The notes beneath the pieces are model-generated. The model did no database searches. It was not told the DNA's origin and worked only from the letters and a program-made list of their open reading frames with translations. Position numbers and translations under genes: made by a program. From positions 496,001-560,000 of the forward strand of contig OY760498.1 in NCBI GenBank assembly GCA_963663675.1: DNA of 64,000 nt. The letters are read 5' to 3'. Positions 51,551 to 60,508 of this stretch are shown here, piece by piece (within the stretch, counting starts at the first letter, position 1; the number at the start of each line of letters is the position of its first letter). This stretch comes from CAINVV01 sp963663675 (GTDB lineage: Bacteria; Bacteroidota; Bacteroidia; Bacteroidales; Prolixibacteraceae).

Positions 51551-53545
51551 TTAGTCCTCCAGGATTATCAGGGGCATTCGGTCGGTGACTTGTGCTCCTA
51601 CTTTGACGGAAATTTTTTTCACTCTGGCATCTTTGTGCGAGAGAATGTGGTTCTCACTTTTCATTGCTTCTATCACGAGTAAGGGGTCTCCTTTTTTAAT
51701 TAGCTGATTCTCTTTGATATATATATCCAGAACTTTACCGTGTAAAGGTGAGATGACCTCTGATGAATCGGCTATTGTTCCATGATCCGGCAACACTCCG
51801 GTTTCGGGATAGTTTTTCAGAAGGTTCGGGAATGTGACCGTGTATTGGATATTGCCGATACACATTCTGATATCGCCCGCGTCAGACAGGTAATAATTTA
51901 TTTTGTGGGTTACATCCTTGATGGTCATTTCGATGCAATCTCCGGACCTGTCAACTGTCCTTATGCTTGTTTCAACTCCGTTCAGCCTGAAAGAGGGCAT
52001 GGATTTGTCAAGTCCGGTCAGGCAGACCCTATAGGTTTTGTCATTTACTGTGACAGGAATGGTTGGTGATGTAATTCGCCAATAACCAACATAATTCCAG
52101 GGATCAGAATCTGCGGATCTTTCATTTCGCAGGTAAGCATTAACAATGGCCAGTCCGGCGAGATAGGGCAGGTGTTCCGGATCTGCCTTTCTTTCCTCAT
52201 ATCTGATGAGCTCCCGGTGGTGCGACTTGCAGAATTCGACTGACAGGTTGTCTTGTTGATACCGGGGATGACCAAGTATCATTTCCAGGTAGCCGGTATT
52301 TGTTTCCGGGCCAATGATGTTTAAATATTTTATGCTGTCCCTGAGTACGTTAAGCGCTTTGCTCCGGTTTTCACCACGGGCGATCAGTTTGAGGAGCAAA
52401 GGGTCAAAATTTTTCTCTGCACCCTGGCTGGCTTTCATATCCGCTTCTATCCTGATATCACTGTCTTCAGGCAGATTTATTGAGAGAACCGGTTGAGACG
52501 AGGGTCGAAACTCCTTTGCAGGATTTTCGGCATATACCCTTACTTCAATGGCATGACCGGTGATGGCCACCTGTTCCTGTCTGAATGAAAGCGGGAGTCC
52601 TGAGGCAATTTTCAATTGTTCACAGACGATATCTATTCCTGTAATTTCTTCTGTAACAGCATGTTCGACCTGAATCCTGGGATTCATCTCCATAAAGAAA
52701 TAATTCCCTGACTTATCCACCAGGAATTCAACGGTTCCTGCTCCTGTGTAGCCGGTCGCTCTCCCTATTTGAATGGCCGCATAGAGTAAATTGTCACGTA
52801 ATTCCTGCGACAGGAAGAGAGCGGGCGCTTCTTCCACAATCTTTTGATGATTTCGCTGAATGGAGCACTCCCTCTCATACAAATGGACCATATTTCCAAA
52901 TGTGTCGCCGATGATCTGAACTTCGACATGACGGGCATATGGAATATATTGTTCAACAAAGAGTTCTCCGTTGCCAAAATATTCCATGGCCGTTCGGGAT
53001 GATCGCCTTACCTGGTTCATTAATTCTTCCAGGTTGTTAACGATTTTCATGCCTTTGCCTCCGCCACCACAGGATGCCTTAATCAAGGCAGGATAGGCAA
53101 TCTCTATTCCGGTAAGATCCGAACGGAGATCTATCCTGTAACTCAAAACAACTGGTATTCCAAGGTTTCCGGCAAGTTCCTTTGCATCCGGTTTGTTACC
53201 CATAAGCCTCAGTACACCTGGTTCCGGACCAACGAAAATGATCTGATTGTCTTTACACGCCTGTGCAAAGTCCGGATTTTCCGATAAAAAACCGTACCCG
53301 GGATGTATGGCGGAAGATCCTGTAGAAACGGCAATATCAATTATCTTACGGATATTTAAATAGGTATAATTCAGGTCATCATCTCCGAGGGAAACTTTTT
53401 CATCTGCAAGCGACACATAACCGGACTCTTTTTCGGATTCTGGATAAATAGCGACAGTCTTTATTCCCAACAGCTTTGCCGACCTGATGATCCGCAACGC
53501 TATTTCACCCCTGTTTGCCACTAATAATTTATTCAGTAATTCCAT
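51551..53545 (-). CDS. 3-methylcrotonyl-CoA carboxylase, biotin (alpha) subunit
   Basis: 664 residues from ATG 53545 (MELLNKLLVANRGEIA). The biotin carboxylase domain spans about 1-450 with KASCGGGGKGMKIV (ATP loop) and FMEMNPRIQVEHAVTEE. A linker/BT domain follows, and the biotinyl domain is at the end (VIEAMKSENHIL, Lys629); the motif is AMKSE rather than the common AMKM. Length and layout match MCC alpha or the related propionyl- and geranyl-CoA carboxylases; the adjacent MCC-type beta subunit favours 3-methylcrotonyl-CoA. It carboxylates biotin with bicarbonate and ATP. Confidence 0.92.
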   Translation of the reverse strand: MELLNKLLVANRGEIALRIIRSAKLLGIKTVAIYPESEKESGYVSLADEKVSLGDDDLNYTYLNIRKIIDIAVSTGSSAIHPGYGFLSENPDFAQACKDNQIIFVGPEPGVLRLMGNKPDAKELAGNLGIPVVLSYRIDLRSDLTGIEIAYPALIKASCGGGGKGMKIVNNLEELMNQVRRSSRTAMEYFGNGELFVEQYIPYARHVEVQIIGDTFGNMVHLYERECSIQRNHQKIVEEAPALFLSQELRDNLLYAAIQIGRATGYTGAGTVEFLVDKSGNYFFMEMNPRIQVEHAVTEEITGIDIVCEQLKIASGLPLSFRQEQVAITGHAIEVRVYAENPAKEFRPSSQPVLSINLPEDSDIRIEADMKASQGAEKNFDPLLLKLIARGENRSKALNVLRDSIKYLNIIGPETNTGYLEMILGHPRYQQDNLSVEFCKSHHRELIRYEERKADPEHLPYLAGLAIVNAYLRNERSADSDPWNYVGYWRITSPTIPVTVNDKTYRVCLTGLDKSMPSFRLNGVETSIRTVDRSGDCIEMTIKDVTHKINYYLSDAGDIRMCIGNIQYTVTFPNLLKNYPETGVLPDHGTIADSSEVISPLHGKVLDIYIKENQLIKKGDPLLVIEAMKSENHILSHKDARVKKISVKVGAQVTDRMPLIILED

Positions 53546-53595
53546 TATATTGTTTAATAACAATGCTTTACATGTATTGCAGCCCTTTGTTTGAA

Positions 53596-54378
53596 TTACC
53601 AGTTTGGCTTTCTTTTCTCCAAAAAGGCCGAGAATCCTTCAACGGCTTCCTGGGAAACCCTGGTATTGGCCAAAATTCCCGGAACTTGCTCCAATATATC
53701 AGCTATTTGTCTCATTGTTAGTTGGTTAATCAGTCGTTTTGAGGTCACCAGGGCATGCGTTCCGTTCGCCATAACCTGGTCAATTATATTGTTAACATGC
53801 AGATCCATAGCCTCTTGTGTAGAAAAGGACTGGTTCACCAATCCGTATTTCACAGCCTCCTCACCCCCGAAGATTTTTGCTGAAAAAATCAATTCCTTCA
53901 GGTCTGAAGCTGCTATTTTCTGCAGCAAATAGGGGGTAATAGAGACTGCTGCCATTCCAATCCGGGTTTCACTCAGTGAGAACCTTGCATCATGAAGCGA
54001 GTAAGCCAAATCGCAGACTGCCACCAATCCGTTACCTCCGCCGAAAACGTTGCCATGAACAACGGCTATCACGATCTTACTGCTTTCAAAGATTGCCCTG
54101 AACATGGCGGATAGCTCTTCACTCTCCTTTAAATTTTCCTCAGGACTAAGGACGAAGGCATTTTTCATCCAACGGAGATCAGCGCCCGAACAAAAAGATT
54201 TTTCCCTGCCCCTGATAATTACGGCACGAATTTCCGTTGATTCCTCAATCCCGGAAAAAAACCGGTTAATTTCCAGGATCATAACCTCATTCAGCGCATT
54301 GTGCACTTTCGGCCGTGAAAGCCAGAGAGTAACAACCGGTCCGTCAAATTCAGCCCGGATAGTCTGATAATCTTCCAT
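53596..54378 (-). CDS. Methylglutaconyl-CoA hydratase-like enoyl-CoA hydratase
   Basis: 260 residues, crotonase fold. The oxyanion-hole motifs are SFCSGADLRWMKNAF and HGNVFGGGNGLVAVCDLAY. The GADLRWM segment resembles the GADLNWM of 3-methylglutaconyl-CoA hydratase (LiuC), and EpTRIGMAAVSITPYL (with SETRIG in this protein) matches its helix. It hydrates 3-methylglutaconyl-CoA to HMG-CoA, the metabolite used by the reductase downstream. It lies between the NTF2-like gene and the carboxylase alpha gene in the same operon. Confidence 0.87.
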   Translation of the reverse strand: MEDYQTIRAEFDGPVVTLWLSRPKVHNALNEVMILEINRFFSGIEESTEIRAVIIRGREKSFCSGADLRWMKNAFVLSPEENLKESEELSAMFRAIFESSKIVIAVVHGNVFGGGNGLVAVCDLAYSLHDARFSLSETRIGMAAVSITPYLLQKIAASDLKELIFSAKIFGGEEAVKYGLVNQSFSTQEAMDLHVNNIIDQVMANGTHALVTSKRLINQLTMRQIADILEQVPGILANTRVSQEAVEGFSAFLEKRKPNW

Positions 54379-54412
54379 GAGTTTAAGAAAAGGAGTTACT
54401 GGAGGTTGATAT

Positions 54413-54772
54413 TTATTGATACAGTTCAGAACTATCGATATAAATCTGGTATTGTTTGATCAGCTGATCCTGCATTTTCCAGGTGCAGGAAAAAGGGAGT
54501 TCCAGCATTGTGTTATTGTGGCGGGTATATTGTACTACGCCATTTACAAAAATGACATCTCCGGTACTCCAGGACTCCAGATTGGAGTGCGCAACTTTTT
54601 TCAGACTTTTGAAAAATCCGTCAACATAAGCTTCTACTGCAGAAATTCCAGTTACTTCTGGATTATTGGCAAAACGAAAACTTCCGTTTTGTTCAAAATA
54701 GGAGGCGAACTTTTTCGCATCTGCACTATCGATAGCTTGATATACTTCTGTTACAAATGATTTCAATTTCAT
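54413..54772 (-). CDS. SnoaL/NTF2-like small protein
   Basis: 119 residues from ATG 54772 (MKLKSFVTEVYQAIDSADAK); the longer frame overlaps the carboxylase gene and is rejected. The pattern of helix (AIDSADAKKFASYF), NPEVTGISAVEAYVDGFFKSL and closing strands ending in QYQIYIDSSELYQ is the cone fold of SnoaL/ketosteroid-isomerase-like proteins. Its place between carboxylase beta and the hydratase suggests an accessory role in acyl-CoA handling. No catalytic residues can be assigned. Confidence 0.75.
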   Translation of the reverse strand: MKLKSFVTEVYQAIDSADAKKFASYFEQNGSFRFANNPEVTGISAVEAYVDGFFKSLKKVAHSNLESWSTGDVIFVNGVVQYTRHNNTMLELPFSCTWKMQDQLIKQYQIYIDSSELYQ

Positions 54773-54791
54773 TTCAATTAATTTTAAGGGT

Positions 54792-56351
54792 CTACATTCT
54801 GTATACTCCATTTTTAGGCGGAGCTGTTTTTTTGTTTGAAGCAATTGAAATGGCCAGTCCAACCACAGTCCTGGTATCTGCGGGATCAATTATCCCGTCG
54901 TCCCAAAGTCTGGAAGTGCTGTAGTATGCCGAACTCTCTTCTTCAAACCTGTTTAAAAGATTTTCCTGATTTTTACTTTTTATCGAGTCAAGTACCTCCC
55001 GGGCCTGTTGGCCTCCCATGACTCCAATTTTTGCATTTGGCCACATGAACAGGAAATCAGGGTTGTATGCCCTGCCTGCCATTGCATAATTTCCTGCTCC
55101 GAATGACCCGCCGATAATGACAGTTATTTTTGGAACAACGGCAGTTGCGACGGCATGAATCAATTTAGCGCCGTTACGGGCGATTCCTTCGTGTTCGTAT
55201 TTTTTCCCGACAATAAACCCGGAGATATTCTGAAGAAAAAGGAGAGGTATTTTACGGAAATTGCAGATTTCTATAAAATGGGCCCCTTTGAGTGATGCTT
55301 CTGATGTGAGAAATCCGTTATTGCCAACAATTCCTACCGGGAAACCCAGGATCCTCGCATAACCGGTTACAAGTGTCTGTCCGAAATTTTGCTTAAACTC
55401 CTCAAAATTACTGCCATCGGCAATCCTGGCGATAATTTCGCGTATCTCAACTGGTTTTCTTACATCTACAGGAGCTAATCCGTAAATTTCTTTTGTGTCA
55501 AAAGCCGGTTCCTCGATGGGAACCGATTCATATTCCTGCGATTCATTGGGCTCAATTAGTTCGAAAATATTGCGGCAAATCCGGATGGCATCGATTTCAT
55601 TCTCAGCCAGGTGGTCAGCCACCCCTGATATGCCGGTATGCACCAGGGCCCCTCCAAGCTCCTCTGCTGTAATTTCTTCACCGGTTGCAGCCTTCACCAA
55701 GGGAGGTCCGCCAATGAAAATGGTCCCCTGGTTCCTTACAATTATTGTTTCGTCACTCATGGCAGGCACATAGGCACCGCCGGCAGTACAGGATCCCATC
55801 ACAATGGATATTTGCGGTATTCCGGCAGCGGACATCTGTGACTGGTTGTAAAATATGCGTCCAAACCCATCCTGGTCAGGGAAGATTCTGGACTGCTCCG
55901 GAAGAAATATACCCCCTGAGTCGACCAGGTAAATGCATGGCAAGTGGTTATGCAATGCAATTTCCTGACCGCGAAGATGTTTCTTTACCGTTTCGTGGAT
56001 ATAAGTGCCCCCCTTTACCGTTGCATCGTTGGCAATTATCATGCATGGCTTGCCGTGAACCCGTCCAATCCCGGTAATAATGCCTGCTGACGGGAACTGG
56101 TTGTCATACTGGCCATAAGCGGCCATGGGCGAAAGTTCCAGAAAGGGTGTTTTTTCGTCGGTCAGTAAGTCAATTCTGCTCCTGGCATCCAATTTCCCGC
56201 GGGAACGATGCCTGATAACGGAAGGATCATTGTCACGCGCAAAAATGTTATTCATCCTGGAATGAAAAACTTTCATCAACTCCCCGTATACTCTGATTTT
56301 CTCTTCAAACTTTCCTTCCAGTGTATTTATATTTGATTTGAGTCGTTTCAC
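54792..56351 (-). CDS. 3-methylcrotonyl-CoA carboxylase, carboxyltransferase (beta) subunit
   Basis: 519 residues. The start is GTG at 56351; alignment of SNINTLEGKFEEKIRVYGEL with the N-terminus of known MCC beta subunits supports it over the later ATGs. MCC-specific blocks include YLVDSGGIFLPEQSRIFPDQ, then DGFGRIFYNQSQMSAAGIPQ, GSCTAGGAYVPAMSDETI, and the GGPPLVKAATGEEITAEELGG region. It transfers carboxyl from biotin to 3-methylcrotonyl-CoA, giving 3-methylglutaconyl-CoA. It is the first gene of the minus-strand cluster. Confidence 0.94.
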   Translation of the reverse strand: MKRLKSNINTLEGKFEEKIRVYGELMKVFHSRMNNIFARDNDPSVIRHRSRGKLDARSRIDLLTDEKTPFLELSPMAAYGQYDNQFPSAGIITGIGRVHGKPCMIIANDATVKGGTYIHETVKKHLRGQEIALHNHLPCIYLVDSGGIFLPEQSRIFPDQDGFGRIFYNQSQMSAAGIPQISIVMGSCTAGGAYVPAMSDETIIVRNQGTIFIGGPPLVKAATGEEITAEELGGALVHTGISGVADHLAENEIDAIRICRNIFELIEPNESQEYESVPIEEPAFDTKEIYGLAPVDVRKPVEIREIIARIADGSNFEEFKQNFGQTLVTGYARILGFPVGIVGNNGFLTSEASLKGAHFIEICNFRKIPLLFLQNISGFIVGKKYEHEGIARNGAKLIHAVATAVVPKITVIIGGSFGAGNYAMAGRAYNPDFLFMWPNAKIGVMGGQQAREVLDSIKSKNQENLLNRFEEESSAYYSTSRLWDDGIIDPADTRTVVGLAISIASNKKTAPPKNGVYRM

Positions 56352-56677
56352 TTTTACATAACTTGTTTTTTATTTGCCAAATGGAATCGAAGATCAGCGA
56401 AGCTAATAGCCAAAAATTCATTGTTGGTTGGTCCTGACAGGTCAGGATGGGTATTTCAAAATCCGTAAATCTCTTTCCGGATGTCACCTTTCAATGATCC
56501 AGAGCTTATTCTGATTTTGAAATGCTTTGAATTTGAGGGTGTTATTTTTTAAAATTAATTTAGACTTAATAATGATAAATATAAAATATCTTTTTATATC
56601 AGACCTTCCAAATCTTCAATTTTTACGAATTGGAGGTTAATTGCCTGATTATCAGTCAGTATTTTATAATTTCCTGA
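56352..56677. other. 326-bp spacer upstream of leucine/mevalonate cluster
   Basis: Holds the third copy of the dispersed repeat (56376-56412) and an AT-rich stretch. It must contain the promoter of the cluster, but no TAnnTTTG match was found on the minus strand, so another promoter type or a regulator-dependent one is possible. No gene is apparent. Confidence 0.35.
56376..56412 (+). repeat. Dispersed intergenic repeat, copy 3
   Basis: 37 bp, 34 of 37 identical to the copy at 30387-30423 and sharing its 25-bp core exactly with the inverted copy at 19221-19245. It lies 24 bases upstream of the start of the carboxylase beta gene. Confidence 0.75.
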
Positions 56678-57736
56678 TTATTTCAGTGAATCTGAAGTCG
56701 ACATGTCTTTAGTTCTGGCCAGCCTGAAGCTTTTACGGTAAACGCTTCCGTTGCCAGATTTAAAGTCAGCCATTTTCCTGGTATCCGGATTTTCAGCTTT
56801 AGAATTATTTTTCTGGTTGCGGCATTCAGCAGAACAGCAATGCTCATATTTTTCTGCGCATTCCCTGCACTGGATAAACAGCAAATGGCAAAGGTCGTTG
56901 GCACAGTTCGAATGGACATCGCAGGGCTTGCCACATTGGTGGCAATGAGCGATGACCTGCCCGTCGACTGATTCCCCCATGCGTTCATCGAACACGAAGT
57001 TTTTTCCGATGAAATGAGATTCCAGGTTCAGTTGTTTGATGTTTCGTGCATATTCCAGGATCCCTCCGTGTAGTTGGTTAACATCACTGAACCCGTGGTG
57101 TTTGAGATAAGCGCTGGCCTTTTCGCAGCGAATTCCCCCGGTGCAGTACAACAACAATTTCGCCTCCCTTTTATCTTTCAGCAAATCAGTTACCATGGCA
57201 AGTTCCTCACGGAAGGTGTCCGCTTCAGGGCATATGGCCCCCTTAAATCGCCCGATTTCCGATTCGTAGTGATTTCTCATATCCACCACAATGTGTTCGC
57301 CGGTTCCGACGAGGTCGTGAAATTCTCTGGCATTCAGGTGCTTTCCTACATTGGTCACATCAAAGGCATCATCGTTCAGTCCGTCTGCCACCAGCTTGGG
57401 CCTCACTTTGATGGAAAGCTTGTAGAAAGATTTGCCATTGTCTTCGATGGCATACTTGACGGGAATGTTGTCGAATATCGGGAAACTGCGCAATGATTCC
57501 AGGAAATCCGCCATCCTGCTCTCCGGAACACTCATTTGTGCGTTGACACCTTCCCTGGCGATGTAAATCCTTCCAAAGCAATTCATTCCTGACCATTCAC
57601 GGTATAGTTGATCCCTGAATTCCAGCGGGTTATCCAGAATAAAATAGCGGTAAAAAGATATAGTTTTCCTGAGGAACGTTTCGGCCATCAGGTTCTCCTT
57701 CAGTATTTTGCGATCGACTGAATTGTGTAAAGGCAT
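56678..57736 (-). CDS. trhO: tRNA uridine(34) hydroxylase, rhodanese family
   Basis: 352 residues. The rhodanese domain has the active-site loop LLLYCTGGIRCEKAS with Cys198; the N-terminal ACT-like domain (FYRYFILDNPLEFRDQLY, CFGRIYIAREGVNAQ) is typical of TrhO/YceA. A cysteine-rich region (CHQCGKPCDVHSNCANDLC, CRECAEKYEHCC, C-terminal third) is likely zinc-binding. It hydroxylates uridine 34 in tRNA using molecular oxygen in an aerobic cell. It lies upstream of the leucine/mevalonate cluster on the same strand, 326 bp away, and is probably separate. Confidence 0.93.
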   Translation of the reverse strand: MPLHNSVDRKILKENLMAETFLRKTISFYRYFILDNPLEFRDQLYREWSGMNCFGRIYIAREGVNAQMSVPESRMADFLESLRSFPIFDNIPVKYAIEDNGKSFYKLSIKVRPKLVADGLNDDAFDVTNVGKHLNAREFHDLVGTGEHIVVDMRNHYESEIGRFKGAICPEADTFREELAMVTDLLKDKREAKLLLYCTGGIRCEKASAYLKHHGFSDVNQLHGGILEYARNIKQLNLESHFIGKNFVFDERMGESVDGQVIAHCHQCGKPCDVHSNCANDLCHLLFIQCRECAEKYEHCCSAECRNQKNNSKAENPDTRKMADFKSGNGSVYRKSFRLARTKDMSTSDSLK

Positions 57737-58190
57737 CGTAGTTTTGTTTTAAATCTATGTGCGTAAAACCTGTTTTATGAATAATTGAATACCGGAAATA
57801 TCTTACCTCAATACTCATAAAACTTTGTTATACAATCATTTAATATTATTGTCCATTGTCAATTACCCATTGGCAATCTCATAGTGGTCGGCAAAAATAT
57901 CAATTTCAGATGATGTTTGCTATTTTAATTAGGACTAAATACGAATAAATTTTCGGATACAGTCAATAGCTCAATCAGAATGCGGGTTAAGGAGATTTGT
58001 GGCCGATCAAATTAACCTGACCCTTACTTAAACCATTTCACAAGAAAAGGTGGATCCGGACGATTCCTGCTTTTTGCAGTAAAGTGTGACTTCCAATTAT
58101 TTGTTAACCATAATTTACCAATATATCAGTCCGGATACAGCGAAATTGGCATCCAAATCCCTACATTTATGCAAATATTTCGGCAACAAC
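57737..58190. other. 454-bp divergent spacer
   Basis: AT-rich region between trhO and the GNAT gene. It holds a degenerate run of ATTGTC/ATTGGC-like words around 57850-57880 but no gene. A GTG-initiated extension of the GNAT frame reaches 58086, judged unlikely. No perfect promoter match on either strand was found. Confidence 0.3.
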
Positions 58191-58922
58191 ATGGAGAAGA
58201 TCATCATTGACCAACCACAATTACCCGATAGCTACGCCAAGGAGCTGGCACTCTTTTTTAAACTGTATGAAGCCAACTTTCCGGACGTTAATGAACGGGA
58301 AGATCCGCAAATTATCACTGACAGGATTAAATTGGAAAGCCGGGAGAGGTATTTCCCGGAGACGACGATCATTTTAGCTGTATCGGAGGATAAGGTGATG
58401 GGTGGGACTGTTATCGAGTATTATGCCGAATGTAAATGCTTTTTGCTTACTTATATCCTGGTTGACAATGAATTCAGGGGACGGGGTGTCTCCCGGTTTT
58501 TAATTGGGAATGGCATCAGATCAGTCGTCGATGCAAAAGGCAAGGATGAGGTTAAAGCGGTGTATTTTGAATCCAATATTCCCTGGAAGACGGTCAATGA
58601 TTCTTTTGATCCATGGGAGAGGTTACGGGTGTTTTCAAAATTAGGAGCAAAATGGATAGACATAAATTATACCCAGCCCTCGCTGGGGAAGGGGAGAAAC
58701 AAGGTGCATAATCTGTATCTGCTTATTTTTCCATCCCTGACGGGATTGAAAGATAAAATTGAAAAATCCGATCTGATTTCATTCCTGGAAGTATTTTACC
58801 AGTCGTTAGGTATACCGGAACCGTATAATGATGCAGACTTCAGAGAAATGATAATGAGTATCAATGAAGCTTCAGATGATAATTGCTTAACACTTAAATG
58901 CTTGCCGGAAAATGAAAAATGA
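58191..58922 (+). CDS. GNAT-family N-acetyltransferase
   Basis: 243 residues from ATG 58191 (MEKIIIDQPQLPD); a GTG start at 58086 would add 35 residues with no domain support. The acetyl-CoA binding motif of GNAT proteins appears as LTYILVDNEFRGRGVSRFLIGNGI (split: LVDNEFRGRGVS), preceded by VSEDKVMGGTVIEYY. The C-terminal part, with the GRNKVHNLYLLIFPSL stretch, is longer than in small acetyltransferases and may bind the substrate. Its end overlaps the next gene by 11 bp, so the two are translationally coupled. Substrate unknown. Confidence 0.75.
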   Translation: MEKIIIDQPQLPDSYAKELALFFKLYEANFPDVNEREDPQIITDRIKLESRERYFPETTIILAVSEDKVMGGTVIEYYAECKCFLLTYILVDNEFRGRGVSRFLIGNGIRSVVDAKGKDEVKAVYFESNIPWKTVNDSFDPWERLRVFSKLGAKWIDINYTQPSLGKGRNKVHNLYLLIFPSLTGLKDKIEKSDLISFLEVFYQSLGIPEPYNDADFREMIMSINEASDDNCLTLKCLPENEK

Positions 58923-60459
58923 AGAGTTATCACAAGCCAGGGAGTTAAAAAAAGAATCCTTGAAACAAAATGTCCGGATCACTCATGAAGCAGACAATTT
59001 TCAATTCCGGGCAATGTCTGTTGCATATCATTTTGCAGAAATTGATCCAGACAACGGGGCTATTGATTTACAGGGAGACAGGTGTGAAATACTTGGATCA
59101 TTTGAGTTTGATCTGTTTTTGTACCGGTTCCAGGAAAAACCTCCTTACCGGTCTTTCTGTCTGACAGGTTCAAACAAGATACCTTGTACAGTCGGGTTCC
59201 CGGAATCTGTCATTTATACTTCCGAAGGACGGAATGTACAACTAAACAGAACACGACCCGGAGTAGAATTTGATATCGCAATACATTGTACTTTCTTTAA
59301 CAATGGGAGTAGAATATGGACCCTGGTTTTTAGTCCTGCGACAGGGACATTAATTTCCCAGGATGAGGTTATTAAGGCAATTAATTTATTTTGTCTTTCT
59401 CAGGAGCAAAAAGATCTGTCCGGTAAAACAAACTTTGAAACCTCAAATTATAAGGGCACATCATTTACTGCCATGGCCAAATGCCTGGCAAATGAGGTTA
59501 CATCCGCCAATGTCAATTTGTTCAATTCGAAACTTTCAGAATTTATGTTAATTAACTCAGGAATTGTACAAATTGAAGTATTGAATATTCCTGAAAGTAA
59601 AAATGATGTCAGCAATTGGAGAGTTGTTATTGAACTGATTGACAGGATTTCAAAAAAGGAGGCAAACGCATTCGGGCAAATGGAGGACAGTTATAAAAAT
59701 GACGCAGGGATCAGGGAAATACTCAACCTGATTTGTGGATTTTCCCTCGGAATATTTGACTATACCAGGATGAGTTTTGACGAGGTCATTGACACTCTAC
59801 TGCCAATATCAAGCAACAGAGATTCGGTCTTATTGCTTAACAAGGGAATATTGGCCTCTGTCAGCTCCCAGGAAGATCCCGGCTCCACAATCCGATCTGC
59901 CATTGGCATAAATCCTTATTTGCTGATCTCCAGTGCGGTTCTTGCATTTGATGATTATGAATCTGCTTCTGCCGAGAACCTGCTGGATCATACACTGGAT
60001 GAAGTCACTGACAAAGAGAAATCCACTCCCGGACTTGAAGAGCTGATTCATGTCAGGAAAAAATTGCAACGCATTGTGAATGAGGAAATACTGACCAATG
60101 TGTTTCACTATCCGACTGAGCGGATTACCCTGGAACATGGTTTGTCACACAGGGGCATCAATGACCGGATCCAGAATATAAGGAATCGGTTAAACGAGTT
60201 AAATTCAGTGATTTATGACCAGATTGAGCGGGATAACAAAAGAAATAAGATCATTGTCGCGCTTCTGCTGGCCGCGATATCTATCCTGGGAATGGAAGCG
60301 TTTTTCGGCAGGATATACAGCTCAATACAGAACTACGGAGGATTCGCGGGCATGTGGGAGAAGGAAGGCATTAAATGGATCGTCTTTTTCCCGGTATCAG
60401 TTATTTTATTTTCACTGATCGCTTACTTTACAACAAGGGATTTAAAAAAGCGAGGATAA
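58912..60459 (+). CDS. Unknown protein with coiled-coil and CorA-like membrane tail
   Basis: 515 residues. No signal peptide. The first 300 residues are a mixed alpha/beta region without recognised motifs. A long helical, probably coiled-coil stretch (about 375-440: HVRKKLQRIVNEEILTN, then RIQNIRNRLNELNSVIYDQ) leads to two hydrophobic helices (about 445-460 and 485-505) ending in a basic tail, FTTRDLKKRG. This resembles the topology of CorA channels but lacks the GxN motif. It overlaps the GNAT gene by 11 bp. Function unknown; possibly modified by or acting with the acetyltransferase. Confidence 0.6.
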   Translation: MKNEELSQARELKKESLKQNVRITHEADNFQFRAMSVAYHFAEIDPDNGAIDLQGDRCEILGSFEFDLFLYRFQEKPPYRSFCLTGSNKIPCTVGFPESVIYTSEGRNVQLNRTRPGVEFDIAIHCTFFNNGSRIWTLVFSPATGTLISQDEVIKAINLFCLSQEQKDLSGKTNFETSNYKGTSFTAMAKCLANEVTSANVNLFNSKLSEFMLINSGIVQIEVLNIPESKNDVSNWRVVIELIDRISKKEANAFGQMEDSYKNDAGIREILNLICGFSLGIFDYTRMSFDEVIDTLLPISSNRDSVLLLNKGILASVSSQEDPGSTIRSAIGINPYLLISSAVLAFDDYESASAENLLDHTLDEVTDKEKSTPGLEELIHVRKKLQRIVNEEILTNVFHYPTERITLEHGLSHRGINDRIQNIRNRLNELNSVIYDQIERDNKRNKIIVALLLAAISILGMEAFFGRIYSSIQNYGGFAGMWEKEGIKWIVFFPVSVILFSLIAYFTTRDLKKRG

Positions 60460-60508
60460 GAGTAAATTGCTGAAATTTAAATCAATACTGTGATAATGCC
60501 AATTGGAA

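Noticed and set aside
57630..57818. 62-codon open frame overlapping trhO
   Set aside because: Mostly inside the trhO gene in another frame; a shadow.
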